A stretch of DNA of 37,066 nt from Nostoc sp. WHI (GTDB lineage Bacteria > Cyanobacteriota > Cyanobacteriia > Cyanobacteriales > Nostocaceae). Position numbers and translations under genes: made by a program. The stretch is from contig NZ_WBKM01000024.1 of assembly GCF_015714725.1 (NCBI RefSeq), positions 1 through 37,066 of the forward strand. Reading direction: 5' to 3'. Under the pieces are notes generated by a model. It worked only from the letters and a program-made list of their open reading frames with translations, was not told where the DNA came from and did not search any database. Positions 8,902-17,970 of this stretch are shown here, piece by piece. The number at the start of each line of letters is the position of its first letter. Position 1 is the stretch's first letter.

Positions 8902-8960
8902 GGGGATTGTACCCCGACACAAAACTTGCTGCCTATAGAGGCAGGGGACTTAAATCCCCT
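8902..8960. repeat. Three-hairpin dispersed element, copy 2
   Basis: Three palindromes in series: GGGG...CCCC (8902-8915), CTGCCT-ATAG-AGGCAG (8929-8944) and AGGGGA...TCCCCT (8943-8960). The order and the A/G-TAG loop of the middle hairpin match the copy at 4767-4825, while the stems differ by paired changes. It lies between the AAA+ ATPase and the cargo-like gene and could attenuate transcription between them. Confidence 0.6.
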
Positions 8961-9001
8961 AACCTTGTTAAAAATACGCCTTTTGTTATGAGGTAGGTGA
9001 G

Positions 9002-10111
9002 ATGAGCGATCGTACCGTTCAGCGCCAGAAATCAACCGCATCTAGTTTTACGAATCCGTCGCTTGCTTCACCAGGTATTCCCACACTAGCGAACCCAATA
9101 CGCGGCTTTGGTTCACAAATCAATACTGCCCCGCCCCAAACAGTAACTGAGGTAGCACCAGACCTTCAACAGGTGCAGTCTGCTGATGAGCAATTATCAG
9201 AACCAATCAAAGAAAAGCGCCTGAGTCACGACATTAGTCGCATATCGTTACGTCGTCCACAAGCAAAACTCACAGTTGGAGAACCAACAGACCAGTATGA
9301 GCAGGAAGCCGATTGGATGGCAAATCGAGTCATGTCAATGCCAGCCCCTACTTTGCAACAGAAGATAATACCAGAGAAACAGACTCAAGAGGAAGTGCAA
9401 ACCAAGCCCTTCGCAGGTGCGATAACTCCCCTAGTACAAAGAGAAACGATACCAGAGCAGGAAGAGGAAATACAAACTAAATCTCTGAACGCATCTATCC
9501 AATCTGAGTTAATTCAACCTACTGTTGATGAAAACTATACTCCAGTTGAAGAACTAAATTACACCCCTGCACCTGAAGAGTTTAACCACACTCCTGGTGA
9601 AGATGAAGCGGCAGAGATAGGACGAGAAGCACTTCAAACAGTCGGTTACGAAAAGGTCATAAAGACAGCTTTAGAAGCTGGTTTCTTAAGGGTAAAACAG
9701 AATAACAAAGAACCTGCGACTGTTCAAGCTAAATTGCAAGCAACTCAAGATATAATCCTTCGACAAGCAGCAGAAGCTGTTGCTTGGAATGTATTTACTA
9801 GATATGCTGTTGCTGCTGGTATTGCTTCACAGGTTGATTCACCAGCCCCTGGTCCAGGAGATGTTGTTGCCATTGGCATTCTCATCGTTGGACTTGCCGC
9901 AGCAGGATATATTCTCATGTCTTCAGGAGGTACGCCGAGAAATAATCAAGCTCAGAACAAGCAGTTTGCTGATGCTGTTCGTGAGATTGAAAGACGTATA
10001 GGTCGAAAACTTTCTCAAGATGAGATACGTCGTCTACACGATACCATCAGTGGTCAGGATTATGGCTATCATGACATAGTAGAAGAAGGCGTAGGAATGT
10101 TCGGAAACTAA
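9002..10111 (+). CDS. Probable eCIS cargo/polymorphic toxin with DUF4157-type leader
   Basis: A 369-residue protein with mosaic structure. Residues about 1-80 are a disordered, Ser/Pro/Gln-rich leader; 82-112 carry the segment KLTVGEPTDQYEQEADWMANRVM, which normally precedes the DUF4157 domain of eCIS-associated cargo proteins. The usual DUF4157 core with its HExxH-like motif is absent. Residues about 113-200 hold EEVQTK / EEIQTK repeats and acidic linkers. A hydrophobic segment (DVVAIGILIVGLAAAG, about 289-304) precedes a compact C-terminal domain (about 316-369) with REIERRIGRKLSQDEIRRLHD, which resembles polymorphic-toxin tips. The start at 9002 follows a plausible GAGGT ribosome site. Being downstream of Pvc16/Pvc15-like genes and followed 14 bp later by a small acidic gene suggests an injected toxin with immunity. 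The toxic activity is not recognisable by eye. Confidence 0.7.
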   Translation: MSDRTVQRQKSTASSFTNPSLASPGIPTLANPIRGFGSQINTAPPQTVTEVAPDLQQVQSADEQLSEPIKEKRLSHDISRISLRRPQAKLTVGEPTDQYEQEADWMANRVMSMPAPTLQQKIIPEKQTQEEVQTKPFAGAITPLVQRETIPEQEEEIQTKSLNASIQSELIQPTVDENYTPVEELNYTPAPEEFNHTPGEDEAAEIGREALQTVGYEKVIKTALEAGFLRVKQNNKEPATVQAKLQATQDIILRQAAEAVAWNVFTRYAVAAGIASQVDSPAPGPGDVVAIGILIVGLAAAGYILMSSGGTPRNNQAQNKQFADAVREIERRIGRKLSQDEIRRLHDTISGQDYGYHDIVEEGVGMFGN

Positions 10112-10125
10112 GGAAATATACACGT

Positions 10126-10587
10126 ATGAGCATTCAGGAAGTCCAACTAAAAGTCAATCCGTTATTGGGACAGAAAACTTGGGGTGTTTCTTTAGGATTT
10201 GGTAGCTTTCTAACTTTAGAATTTGGTCAACCTTTACCACCAAGCAATGAACATCAAAAGATTCATGGAGAATGGCACTTATGGCTTTATAACTGTGTAT
10301 GGCGATTAGAGGAAGAGGATAGAATTCTAGCAGCCTCCGGGGATGAACGAGATCAGCTTGAGACTGCAATTCATCGTTTAGACAATCTTACGTTGCAGTC
10401 TATTGATCTGCTACCCCCTGCCTGGGATGCAGTTTTTACCTTTGAACATCAGGTTGTCCTACGACTGTTTGCAATTTACTCTCAAGACTACGATCACTGG
10501 TTTCTCTATGCACCAGATGGTAACGTACTTTCTGTTGGTCCAGGGAGTTGTTGGTCTTATGGAAGTAGTACAGCAATTCCTGCTTGA
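10126..10587 (+). CDS. Small hypothetical protein, candidate immunity protein
   Basis: This 153-residue soluble protein has no signal peptide or membrane segment. It is tryptophan-rich and acidic (EWHLWLYNCVWRLEEEDR around residues 48-65; SIDLLPPAWDAVFTFEHQ at 92-110), a composition common among immunity proteins that bind a toxin tip. It begins 14 bp after the cargo-like gene and is co-directional, the classic toxin-then-immunity order. No family is recognised. The immunity role is inferred from position and size alone; it could instead be a chaperone or adaptor for loading the cargo. Confidence 0.6.
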   Translation: MSIQEVQLKVNPLLGQKTWGVSLGFGSFLTLEFGQPLPPSNEHQKIHGEWHLWLYNCVWRLEEEDRILAASGDERDQLETAIHRLDNLTLQSIDLLPPAWDAVFTFEHQVVLRLFAIYSQDYDHWFLYAPDGNVLSVGPGSCWSYGSSTAIPA

Positions 10588-10674
10588 TGTTGTGAAATGC
10601 GATCGCAATTCTCCATTCTTGCTAGATGACCGAATCTGGCAACAATAGCCAAGAAAGCCGACAAAAAATCTTCA

Positions 10675-10725
10675 TCCCACTCTTGAGCGATGCCTGCGGC
10701 GGGCAATGCCAACGCGACTGAAAAA
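10675..10725. repeat. Dispersed GC-rich palindromic repeat
   Basis: A tract with the core GCCTGCGGCGGGCAATGCC followed by AACGCG resembles the small palindromic repeats scattered through the window (for example 920-955 and 22785-22815). It lies in the 219-bp gap after the candidate immunity gene; nothing else is recognised in that gap. Confidence 0.4.
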
Positions 10726-10806
10726 AAGGACAAAAATAGAAGCATCGCTCTATAGACAATTAGGCTAATATTTATGTGCTTCTCCAGCGAGTGACGGGAT
10801 TAGGCA

Positions 10807-11412
10807 ATGTCTTACAGTCAATTTGATATTGAGACAATTCGACTTAACTTTAACACTAAGATTATTGAGCGAGTAGGCACATTTGCTGACACTGCCGAGA
10901 TTAATTATAGCGATTTATTGGCGGAAACCCTTCGTTTCAATACACCAATAGCCCTAGCGATTAACTCAGAAAAATCCCGTTCTGAGATGATTATTACGCC
11001 GATTTTGCTGGAATTAAAGCGACTATATCCTGAGAAAGTCAGCTTATTTTCTGGTAAAGATTTTAACGTTGATATCGAAAAAGGACTAAATGGCTTTTGT
11101 GACTTTTTGATCAGTCGTTCGCCAGAACAGTTGACAATCATGTCGCCAGTCATCGCAGTGGTGGAGGCGAAGAACGAAAATATTGAAGGTGGTTTGGGAC
11201 AGTGCATGGCAGAAATGATCGCAGCCCAGATTTTTAACCAGCAAAAAGGAAACCAGATATCTCGAATACTGGGTGCTGTAACTACTGGAAGTAGTTGGAA
11301 GTTTATGCGCCTAGCAGAAAAAACAATAGAAGTTGATTTGAACGAATATTTTTTGAACCAAATTGGTAAAATTCTAGGTATTCTAAGTCTGGGATTAGAA
11401 GAGAACTTCTAG
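10807..11412 (+). CDS. Hypothetical protein with PD-(D/E)xK-like nuclease signature
   Basis: A 201-residue soluble protein of a type often seen in cyanobacteria. The core DF (D99), then VVEAKN with E120 and K122, and Q132 in LGQCMAEM match the spacing of a PD-(D/E)xK nuclease fold (D-about 20-ExK, with a conserved Q on the next helix). E60 on an earlier helix (SRSEMIITPIL) would complete the site. Such proteins may be active nucleases or scaffold relatives; no DNA-binding or partner domain is fused. The ATG at 10807 is the only good start and encodes MSYSQFDIE. Flanking genes give no functional clue. The fold call is moderate; the biological role is unknown. Confidence 0.65.
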   Translation: MSYSQFDIETIRLNFNTKIIERVGTFADTAEINYSDLLAETLRFNTPIALAINSEKSRSEMIITPILLELKRLYPEKVSLFSGKDFNVDIEKGLNGFCDFLISRSPEQLTIMSPVIAVVEAKNENIEGGLGQCMAEMIAAQIFNQQKGNQISRILGAVTTGSSWKFMRLAEKTIEVDLNEYFLNQIGKILGILSLGLEENF

Positions 11413-12198
11413 TACAGTAGGTACAGTAAAACCATCCGTTGTACTTTCTAATAAAATATTCCAGTTATCCACAATGCAGTTTTGCGGGCGTTAGCGTTAA
11501 CCAAGAGAATTACTCCTTAAGATGTAGTATTTTTCTCATAGAAACAGCATCAAAAGATGCAATTCGCTCCAATTCAAATTCTTTATTCGGCAAAAAATAA
11601 CCTGTATTGTTTGAGGAAATACATGGTTATTTTGGGTTATAAGTAAATAATTTGGTATTCCATTTTTGCCAATCAAACTTTTTGTTACCACCTTTCTTTT
11701 TAACCTGAGCAGCAACGTCAAGTCTGAGTTTTTCACTCGCTGCATGACCGATTTTTGTGGAAACATGCGAATCCCGTAGCTGCATTGAAGATTAAGTTTC
11801 GCAATTCCTTCAACAATGCTAATGCCTCTTCTTGTGGTAAAGCATTCACTACCTTTACGGCTTTGACAAGATACATTTAGACAAGTATTTGAACGGATTA
11901 ATCCAAAAGTATTTGAGGTTGAAGCATAACCTATGTCAGTAGTTTCAGTAATTTATTTTTGCATTGTATAATATTTCGGACAGAATTGAGCAGTGATAGC
12001 ACCAGATGAGAGTAATTCTGAGTAATTGGGATGATTTTTTATCACTTGCGATCGCCTTCATCCGATGCAAGTGCCGGTCACAGTCAATAGTAAGATACCA
12101 TGACACTCCAGGAAAGAAAAAATTAGTATCTAATGATAATATTAACTATGTTCTGGGAATACTAAACCATAGAAAGAAAATTATGAGAATCAAATGCA
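11413..12198. other. Long intergenic region, mostly without genes
   Basis: Apart from the frameshifted minus-strand relic at 11627-11876, nothing convincing is seen. A plus-strand frame from 12006 overlaps the start of the large kinase gene and has no coherent composition. The sequence is AT-rich and should contain the promoter of the kinase gene, but no site can be assigned with confidence. Confidence 0.4.
11627..11876 (-). pseudogene. Frameshifted small hypothetical gene
   Basis: On the minus strand, an ATG at 11876 opens MYLVKAVKVVNALPQEEALALLKEL and continues to about residue 40. A second frame then supplies HAASEKLRLDVAAQVKKKGG...FDWQKW and stops at 11627-11629. Joined, they would make about 83 residues with coherent helical, lysine-rich composition, so a frameshift near 11750 is likely. 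The family is not recognised. A single base change or sequencing error could restore it. Confidence 0.5.
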
Positions 12199-15100
12199 AT
12201 GTTACTAGGAGCAGATACAGTATTTCCCATACTTGGCTATCGCATTATTAAGCAATTATACTTAGGTAAGAAAACCTTAGTTTATCGAGCTATCAGAGAA
12301 AAAGACCAGCAATCAGTTATTTTAAAATTGATGCGTAATGAAGATCCTAACTTCGCTGAAATTAATCAATTTTGTAATCAATATACCATTACCCAAAATC
12401 TTGAAATTCCGGGCATAGTTAAACCCATAAGCCTAGAAAAATACCACAATAGATATGTTCTAGTAATGGAAGATTTTGGTGGTATTGCCCTTAATCTCTG
12501 GCAGCAAGAAGAGCAGAAAAAAGGAAAAAATTCTGTTTCATTGAGTGAATTTTTCAATATTGCCATTGAAATTAGTGCAGCTTTGGAAGGGCTACATCGC
12601 CATCGCATCATTCACAAAGATATCAAACCTGCCAACATTCTGATTCATCCAATAATAGGTAAGACCAAAATCATCGATTTTAGTCTTGCTAGTCTATTAC
12701 CAAAAGAAATTCAATTTCTCACAAATCCCAACGTCCTAGAAGGTACTCTAGCTTATATTTCCCCTGAACAAACAGGACGCATGAATCGAGGTATAGACTA
12801 CCGTACCGACTTTTATTCCTTGGGTGTCACCTTCTTTGAACTCCTGACTGGGCACTTACCCTTTAGTACCACTGAACCGATGGAGTTAGTCTACTCTCAC
12901 ATTGCCAAAGAACCGCCAAAAGCCAGTCATATTAACTCCAATATTCCCAGAATTTTATCTGATATTATCAGCAAGCTGATGGCAAAAAATGCTGAAGACC
13001 GATATCAGAGTGCTTATGGACTCAGGTATGACTTAGAAATATGTCAAAACCAATGGCAAGAGAAAGAAAACATTACAGTCTTTGAATTAGGGATTCGGGA
13101 CATCTCAAACCATTTTGCCATTCCTGAAAAACTTTATGGTCGTCAAAGAGAGATTGAAATTCTACTCACTACTTTTGACCGAGTGACAAGGGGAAGCACG
13201 GAAATGATCTTAGTCTCTGGTTATTCAGGGATTGGTAAAACTGCTGTAGTCAACGAAGTCCACAAACCTATTGCAAGACAGCAGAGTTATTTCATCAAAG
13301 GAAAATTTGACCAATTCCAACGTGACATTCCTTTGTCAGGATTGGTGCAAGCTTTGCGAGATTTGATTGGGCAAATACTCTCTGAAACAGATGTCCAAAT
13401 TCAACAGTGGAAAACCAAAATTTTGTCGGCATTGAGTACACAATCTCAGGTAATCATTAATGTAATTCCTGAACTTGAAATAATTATTGGTAAACAACCT
13501 CCATCTGCTGAACTTACTGGTATCGCTGCTCAAAATCGCTTCAATTTATTATTACAGAGATTTATTCAGGTTTTCACTACTAAAGAGCATCCTCTGGTAA
13601 TTTTTCTGGATGATTTGCAATGGGCAGATACGGCTTCCTTGAAGTTTATTCAATTATTAATGGATGGAACTTCTTCTTGCATTACTAAGGCTACAGAGAA
13701 TATACATGAGAGTAAAGGTAGTTTGCTATTAATTAGCGCCTATAGAGATAATGAAGTGTCAAATCTACATCCGCTATATTTGACACTACAAGAAATTGCC
13801 GCAACAGGAGCAGTAATTAAGACAATTAAACTCTTACCTTTAAGTCAGATTGATTTAAATCATTTGATTGCTGATACACTGCGTTGTGGAGAAGTCATTG
13901 CTATGCCTCTGACTCAAATGGTGTTTTTAAAAACTAAAGGTAACCCCTTCTTTGCATCTCAATTTATCAAATTATTATATGATGACGGACTAATTGAATT
14001 AGATTTTGATGCTCGTCATTGGCAGTACGATATTACCAAAATTAAAACCTTATCTCTTACAGATGATGTAGTAGAATTTATGGGCATTCAAATAGAAAGA
14101 TTGCCCAAAAATGTCCAAGATGTATTAAAAATCTCTGCTTGTATTGGTAATAAGTTTGACTTAAAAACATTATCAATTGTTCATGAAAAATCTGTAACAG
14201 ATACTGCATCAGACTTATGGCAAGCATTACTTGAAGGACTGATTGTACCTCAGAAAGATGGTTATAATTTTGTACCAGAAAATGATAAACAACTATTAAG
14301 CTTTTCAAATAGAGAATTGGAAAGTTTATCAATTAATAATTCCCAATTACCCAAATATAAATTCGTACACGACAGAGTTCAGCAAGCAGCTTATTCTCTA
14401 ATTCCCAAAGACCAAATCAAGCAAATACACTTAAAAATTGGGCAGCTTCTCTTAAAAAGTACCCCAGTTGCCGAACGGGAAGAAAATATTTTTGAGCTTG
14501 TCAATCATTTCAATACTGCAGTTGAATTCATCACGGAGCAAGCTAAACGTAATGAAATAGCTGAAATGAGTCTGATTGCTGGACGTAAAGCTTTAGTATC
14601 AACAGCTTATTCATCGGCACTTAAGTATTTAGCTACTGGAATTGAGCTACTAGCAGATAATAGTTGGGATACTAAATATGATATCACCTTAACTTTGTAT
14701 AATACCGCAGCAGAAGCGGCATATCTCAGTGGTGACTTTGAATATACAGAAAAATTTGTCCAGGTTGTGTTGGTAAAAGCAAAAACTCCACTCGATCAAG
14801 TTAAAGCTTATGAAGTCAAAATACAGTCTTATGGTGCACAAGGAAAAGAACTGGAAGCTGTGAATATTGCAAAAACCTTTTTGAAAACTTTGGGAGTAGA
14901 GTTTCCGACAAATCCCAGCCAATTAGATATTCAGTTAGAAATAGAAGTAACATCTGCAAAATTGGCTAGTAGACCCATTCAAGACTTAATTGAACTGCCG
15001 GAAATTACAGAAGCCAAACCACTGATAATCATGCGTATTTTATCTAGTGCAATTGGTTTTGCTTATACAGTTGCGCCGGAATTATTAGTATTAATTATTC

Positions 15101-17883
15101 TGAAACAGATCAATTTATCTATCAAATTTGGTAATTCTCCTTTGTCTGCTTTTGCCTATGTGATGTATGGAGTAATGTTGTGTGGGGTAATAGGAGATAT
15201 TGATTCTGGATATAAATTTGGGAAACTGGCTGAGAGTTTGTTGCCTAATTTCCAAACCAGAGAAATAACTGGCAAGGTTATGGAACCATTTAATCATCTT
15301 ATCAGACATTGGAAAGAGCATCTAAAAGAAACATTGAAACCTTTACTTGAGGCTTATACTACTAATCTCGAAGCAGGAGATACGGAATTTGCAGCTTATG
15401 CTCTTTATGGTTACTGCCAACATACGTATTTTATCGGACAAGAACTAGTAAAACTTGAACAAGATATAGAAATATATAGCAATACTATTAGGCAAATAAA
15501 GCAAGAAAGAGTATTTTATTGGAATGAAATATTTCGGCAGACAGTCTTGAACCTTCTAGGAAATGTTAAAAATCCCCAGAGTTTAATTGGTGAAGTGTAT
15601 GATGAGGATAAAATGCTACCACTTCATCTGAAAGCTAAAGATGGAGTAGCACTTTTTTTCCTATATTTCTGCAAACTTCACCTATCTTATCTGCTGGGTG
15701 ATTACTCTCAAGCTCTTAAAAATACAGTAATGGCAGAAAAGTACTTGTATGCTGGTGTCGGCATGTTTGTTACTGCTCAATTCTATTTCTACGATTCATT
15801 GACGCATCTAGCAGTATATTCTGATTTAGAGGAATTTGAACAAAAACAAATCCTCGATAGAGTGACAGCAAATCAGAAAAAAATGCAAACTTGGGCAGTT
15901 TATGCTCCGATGAATCACTTGCATAAATTTTATTTAGTAGAGGCAGAACGGCATCAAGTTCTTGGTCAATATCTTGAAGCAATAGATAATTACGAGTACG
16001 CTATTTCCCTTACCAAAGAAAATGAATATATTAACGAAGAAGCTCTTGCTTATGAATTAGCAGCTAAATTTTATCTCAAATGGGGTAAACAAAGAATCGC
16101 CCAAGTCTACCTCACTGATGCCTACTATTGCTATGTTCGCTGGGGAGCATTAGCCAAAGTTGATGACTTGCAAAAACGCTATCCTCAATTACTTATCTCC
16201 CTGATTCAGCAAGAAAAACTTAGCCATTCTTGCAGTGAAAAAAACCTACCGGAACTGAGCATACACCTATCTACACTTAGCACTAAATCTACTCTGGTTA
16301 CGAATGAAACTGTCATTGGCTCCAACACTAGTATTTCCGATATGTTAGATTTAGCAACTGTCATTAAAGCTTCTCAAGCAGTGGCGGGAGAGATTGAACT
16401 GGAAGCACTCCTTTCTACTTTAATGGAAGTTGTAATGGAGAATGCAGGAGCTTCTAAATGTGTACTGATATTGAGTGAAACTAATAAATTAGACTTAACT
16501 GTTACCGCAATTAGTTCTGGTTCCATTTTTGAAGCTACTCACACGGAGTTTTTATCTATCCCTTTAGCGTTAAGCGATCATGTTCCTATTTCTTTGATTA
16601 ATTATGTCAAACGAACCCAAGAAATATTAGTAATTGATGAGATCAAAGCTCAAGCCTCTTTTGCGCTAGATAACTATATTAAGCGTGAGGAACCAAAGAG
16701 CATATTATGTATTCCGATGCTTAATCAAGGCAAATTGATGGGGCTTATTTACCTAGAAAATAATTTATCTACAGGAGCATTTACACGCGATCGCCTAGAA
16801 GTTATAAAACTCTTAACTACCCAAGCTGCAATCTCTTTAGAAAATGCTATTCTTTACAACAATTTGGCTGAAGCTAATGAGCGTTTGGAGGAATACAACC
16901 ATATACTAGAGGAAAGGGTAGCAGTAAGAACAGCAGAAATTAATGAAAAAAATCAACATCTGCAAGAAGCACTAGAAGAATTGCAAAGTACCCAAAGTCA
17001 ATTAATCCAAAGTGAAAAAATGTCTTCGTTAGGGCAAATGGTAGCGGGAATTGCCCATGAAATTAATAACCCCATCAATTTTATTCATGGTAATATTACC
17101 CACGCAAGTGACTATGTTCAACAATTGCTAGATTTAATTAATATTTATCAGCAACAATATCCCCATCCCTCAGCAATACTGGAGCAAAAAATTCAGGATA
17201 TAGATGTAGAATTCCTGACAGAAGACCTACCAAGGGTGATCGATTCGATGAAGGTGGGAAGTTCCCGAATCCGAAATATTATTTTGAGCTTACGTAACTT
17301 CTCTCGTTTAGATGAATCGGAAATGAAGCCTGTAAATATTCATGAAGGTATCGATAGTACCCTAATGATTTTGCAGCACCGACTCAAGGAAAAGAGCGTA
17401 GACGTATTCGCGGAGTGTCTGTCTGCGACACACTCCGCGAAGGTAGAGAAGCGGCTTGTCTGTAGACATCGCCCGGAAATTGAGGTCTTTAAAGAATACG
17501 CACAACTGCCGGATGTTATTTGCTATGCTGGTCAACTCAACCAAGTGTTTATGAATATTTTAAGTAATGCGATCGATGCTTTAGAGGAGTATAAGGATGA
17601 AGGAGATTCTCCAAGCAAAAATCCTCAGATTCGTATTCGTACTGAACTAGGAGAAGTAAACACACTGAAGATTCGGATTGCTGATAACGGTCACGGCATG
17701 ACTGCACAGGTACAGCAGAAAATATTTAATCCTTTTTTTACCACTAAGCCAGTAGGAAGTGGTACGGGGTTGGGGTTGTCAATTAGCTATCAAGTAGTGG
17801 AGAAACACAAGGGTAAGTTAAGCTGTGATTCAAGTCCTGGAAAGGGGACTGAGTTTGTGATTGAGATTCCAGTGCAACAGTGA
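12199..17883 (+). CDS. Hybrid Ser/Thr kinase - AAA ATPase - GAF - sensor histidine kinase
   Basis: A 1,894-residue signalling protein of a class common in Nostoc. Order: eukaryotic-like kinase (about residues 10-275; HKDIKPAN and DFS in place of the usual HRD and DFG, so it may be weak or regulatory), AAA_16-type ATPase (Walker A GYSGIGKT at about 341-348; LVIFLDDLQWAD), a long helical TPR-like region (about 770-1350), GAF (about 1390-1550), coiled coil, and a histidine kinase with H-box IAHEINNPINF (His near 1619), N-box MNILSNAIDAL, and G-boxes DNGHGM and GTGLGLS. No transmembrane segment is apparent. No response regulator is adjacent. A 23-codon insertion (17399-17467) sits between the H- and N-boxes. 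Such proteins have been linked to heterocyst and stress signalling; the specific role here is unknown. Confidence 0.92.
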   Translation: MLLGADTVFPILGYRIIKQLYLGKKTLVYRAIREKDQQSVILKLMRNEDPNFAEINQFCNQYTITQNLEIPGIVKPISLEKYHNRYVLVMEDFGGIALNLWQQEEQKKGKNSVSLSEFFNIAIEISAALEGLHRHRIIHKDIKPANILIHPIIGKTKIIDFSLASLLPKEIQFLTNPNVLEGTLAYISPEQTGRMNRGIDYRTDFYSLGVTFFELLTGHLPFSTTEPMELVYSHIAKEPPKASHINSNIPRILSDIISKLMAKNAEDRYQSAYGLRYDLEICQNQWQEKENITVFELGIRDISNHFAIPEKLYGRQREIEILLTTFDRVTRGSTEMILVSGYSGIGKTAVVNEVHKPIARQQSYFIKGKFDQFQRDIPLSGLVQALRDLIGQILSETDVQIQQWKTKILSALSTQSQVIINVIPELEIIIGKQPPSAELTGIAAQNRFNLLLQRFIQVFTTKEHPLVIFLDDLQWADTASLKFIQLLMDGTSSCITKATENIHESKGSLLLISAYRDNEVSNLHPLYLTLQEIAATGAVIKTIKLLPLSQIDLNHLIADTLRCGEVIAMPLTQMVFLKTKGNPFFASQFIKLLYDDGLIELDFDARHWQYDITKIKTLSLTDDVVEFMGIQIERLPKNVQDVLKISACIGNKFDLKTLSIVHEKSVTDTASDLWQALLEGLIVPQKDGYNFVPENDKQLLSFSNRELESLSINNSQLPKYKFVHDRVQQAAYSLIPKDQIKQIHLKIGQLLLKSTPVAEREENIFELVNHFNTAVEFITEQAKRNEIAEMSLIAGRKALVSTAYSSALKYLATGIELLADNSWDTKYDITLTLYNTAAEAAYLSGDFEYTEKFVQVVLVKAKTPLDQVKAYEVKIQSYGAQGKELEAVNIAKTFLKTLGVEFPTNPSQLDIQLEIEVTSAKLASRPIQDLIELPEITEAKPLIIMRILSSAIGFAYTVAPELLVLIILKQINLSIKFGNSPLSAFAYVMYGVMLCGVIGDIDSGYKFGKLAESLLPNFQTREITGKVMEPFNHLIRHWKEHLKETLKPLLEAYTTNLEAGDTEFAAYALYGYCQHTYFIGQELVKLEQDIEIYSNTIRQIKQERVFYWNEIFRQTVLNLLGNVKNPQSLIGEVYDEDKMLPLHLKAKDGVALFFLYFCKLHLSYLLGDYSQALKNTVMAEKYLYAGVGMFVTAQFYFYDSLTHLAVYSDLEEFEQKQILDRVTANQKKMQTWAVYAPMNHLHKFYLVEAERHQVLGQYLEAIDNYEYAISLTKENEYINEEALAYELAAKFYLKWGKQRIAQVYLTDAYYCYVRWGALAKVDDLQKRYPQLLISLIQQEKLSHSCSEKNLPELSIHLSTLSTKSTLVTNETVIGSNTSISDMLDLATVIKASQAVAGEIELEALLSTLMEVVMENAGASKCVLILSETNKLDLTVTAISSGSIFEATHTEFLSIPLALSDHVPISLINYVKRTQEILVIDEIKAQASFALDNYIKREEPKSILCIPMLNQGKLMGLIYLENNLSTGAFTRDRLEVIKLLTTQAAISLENAILYNNLAEANERLEEYNHILEERVAVRTAEINEKNQHLQEALEELQSTQSQLIQSEKMSSLGQMVAGIAHEINNPINFIHGNITHASDYVQQLLDLINIYQQQYPHPSAILEQKIQDIDVEFLTEDLPRVIDSMKVGSSRIRNIILSLRNFSRLDESEMKPVNIHEGIDSTLMILQHRLKEKSVDVFAECLSATHSAKVEKRLVCRHRPEIEVFKEYAQLPDVICYAGQLNQVFMNILSNAIDALEEYKDEGDSPSKNPQIRIRTELGEVNTLKIRIADNGHGMTAQVQQKIFNPFFTTKPVGSGTGLGLSISYQVVEKHKGKLSCDSSPGKGTEFVIEIPVQQ
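17399..17467 (+). mobile_element. 69-bp in-frame palindromic repeat inserted within a HIP1 site of the histidine kinase
   Basis: The left flank ends GCG (17396-17398) and the right flank resumes ATCGC (17468-17472); removing the 69 bp restores the HIP1 octamer GCGATCGC and the expected kinase sequence KSDRPEI. The insert contains a 12-bp perfect inverted repeat (TTCGCGGAGTGT at 17407-17418; ACACTCCGCGAA at 17430-17441) and a GTAGAC at both ends (17398-17403, 17462-17467). It adds 23 residues with no stop. Similar GC-rich motifs lie in intergenic DNA elsewhere in the window. Confidence 0.75.
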
Positions 17884-17911
17884 GACAAGCTGCTGATACT
17901 GGAAAATTTAG

Positions 17912-17947
17912 AATACGGTTCGGTGAAGTTCTCAACCGAACCGTATT
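17912..17947. terminator. 13-bp hairpin between convergent genes
   Basis: Arms AATACGGTTCGGT (17912-17924) and ACCGAACCGTATT (17935-17947) are a perfect inverted repeat with a 10-nt loop. It lies just past the stop of the kinase gene and before the end of the convergent monooxygenase gene, where a bidirectional terminator would be expected. No strong U-tract is present. A single arm (CCGAACCGTATTG) reappears at about 28638-28650, so it is also a dispersed sequence. Confidence 0.55.
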
Positions 17948-17970
17948 AGGAACATATAAACGATCGCTTC

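Noticed and set aside
11536..11766. 76-codon minus-strand frame
   Set aside because: It is the out-of-phase shadow of the frameshifted relic at 11627-11876.
12006..12251. 81-codon frame upstream of the large kinase gene
   Set aside because: It overlaps the kinase start, has no family resemblance and no ribosome site.
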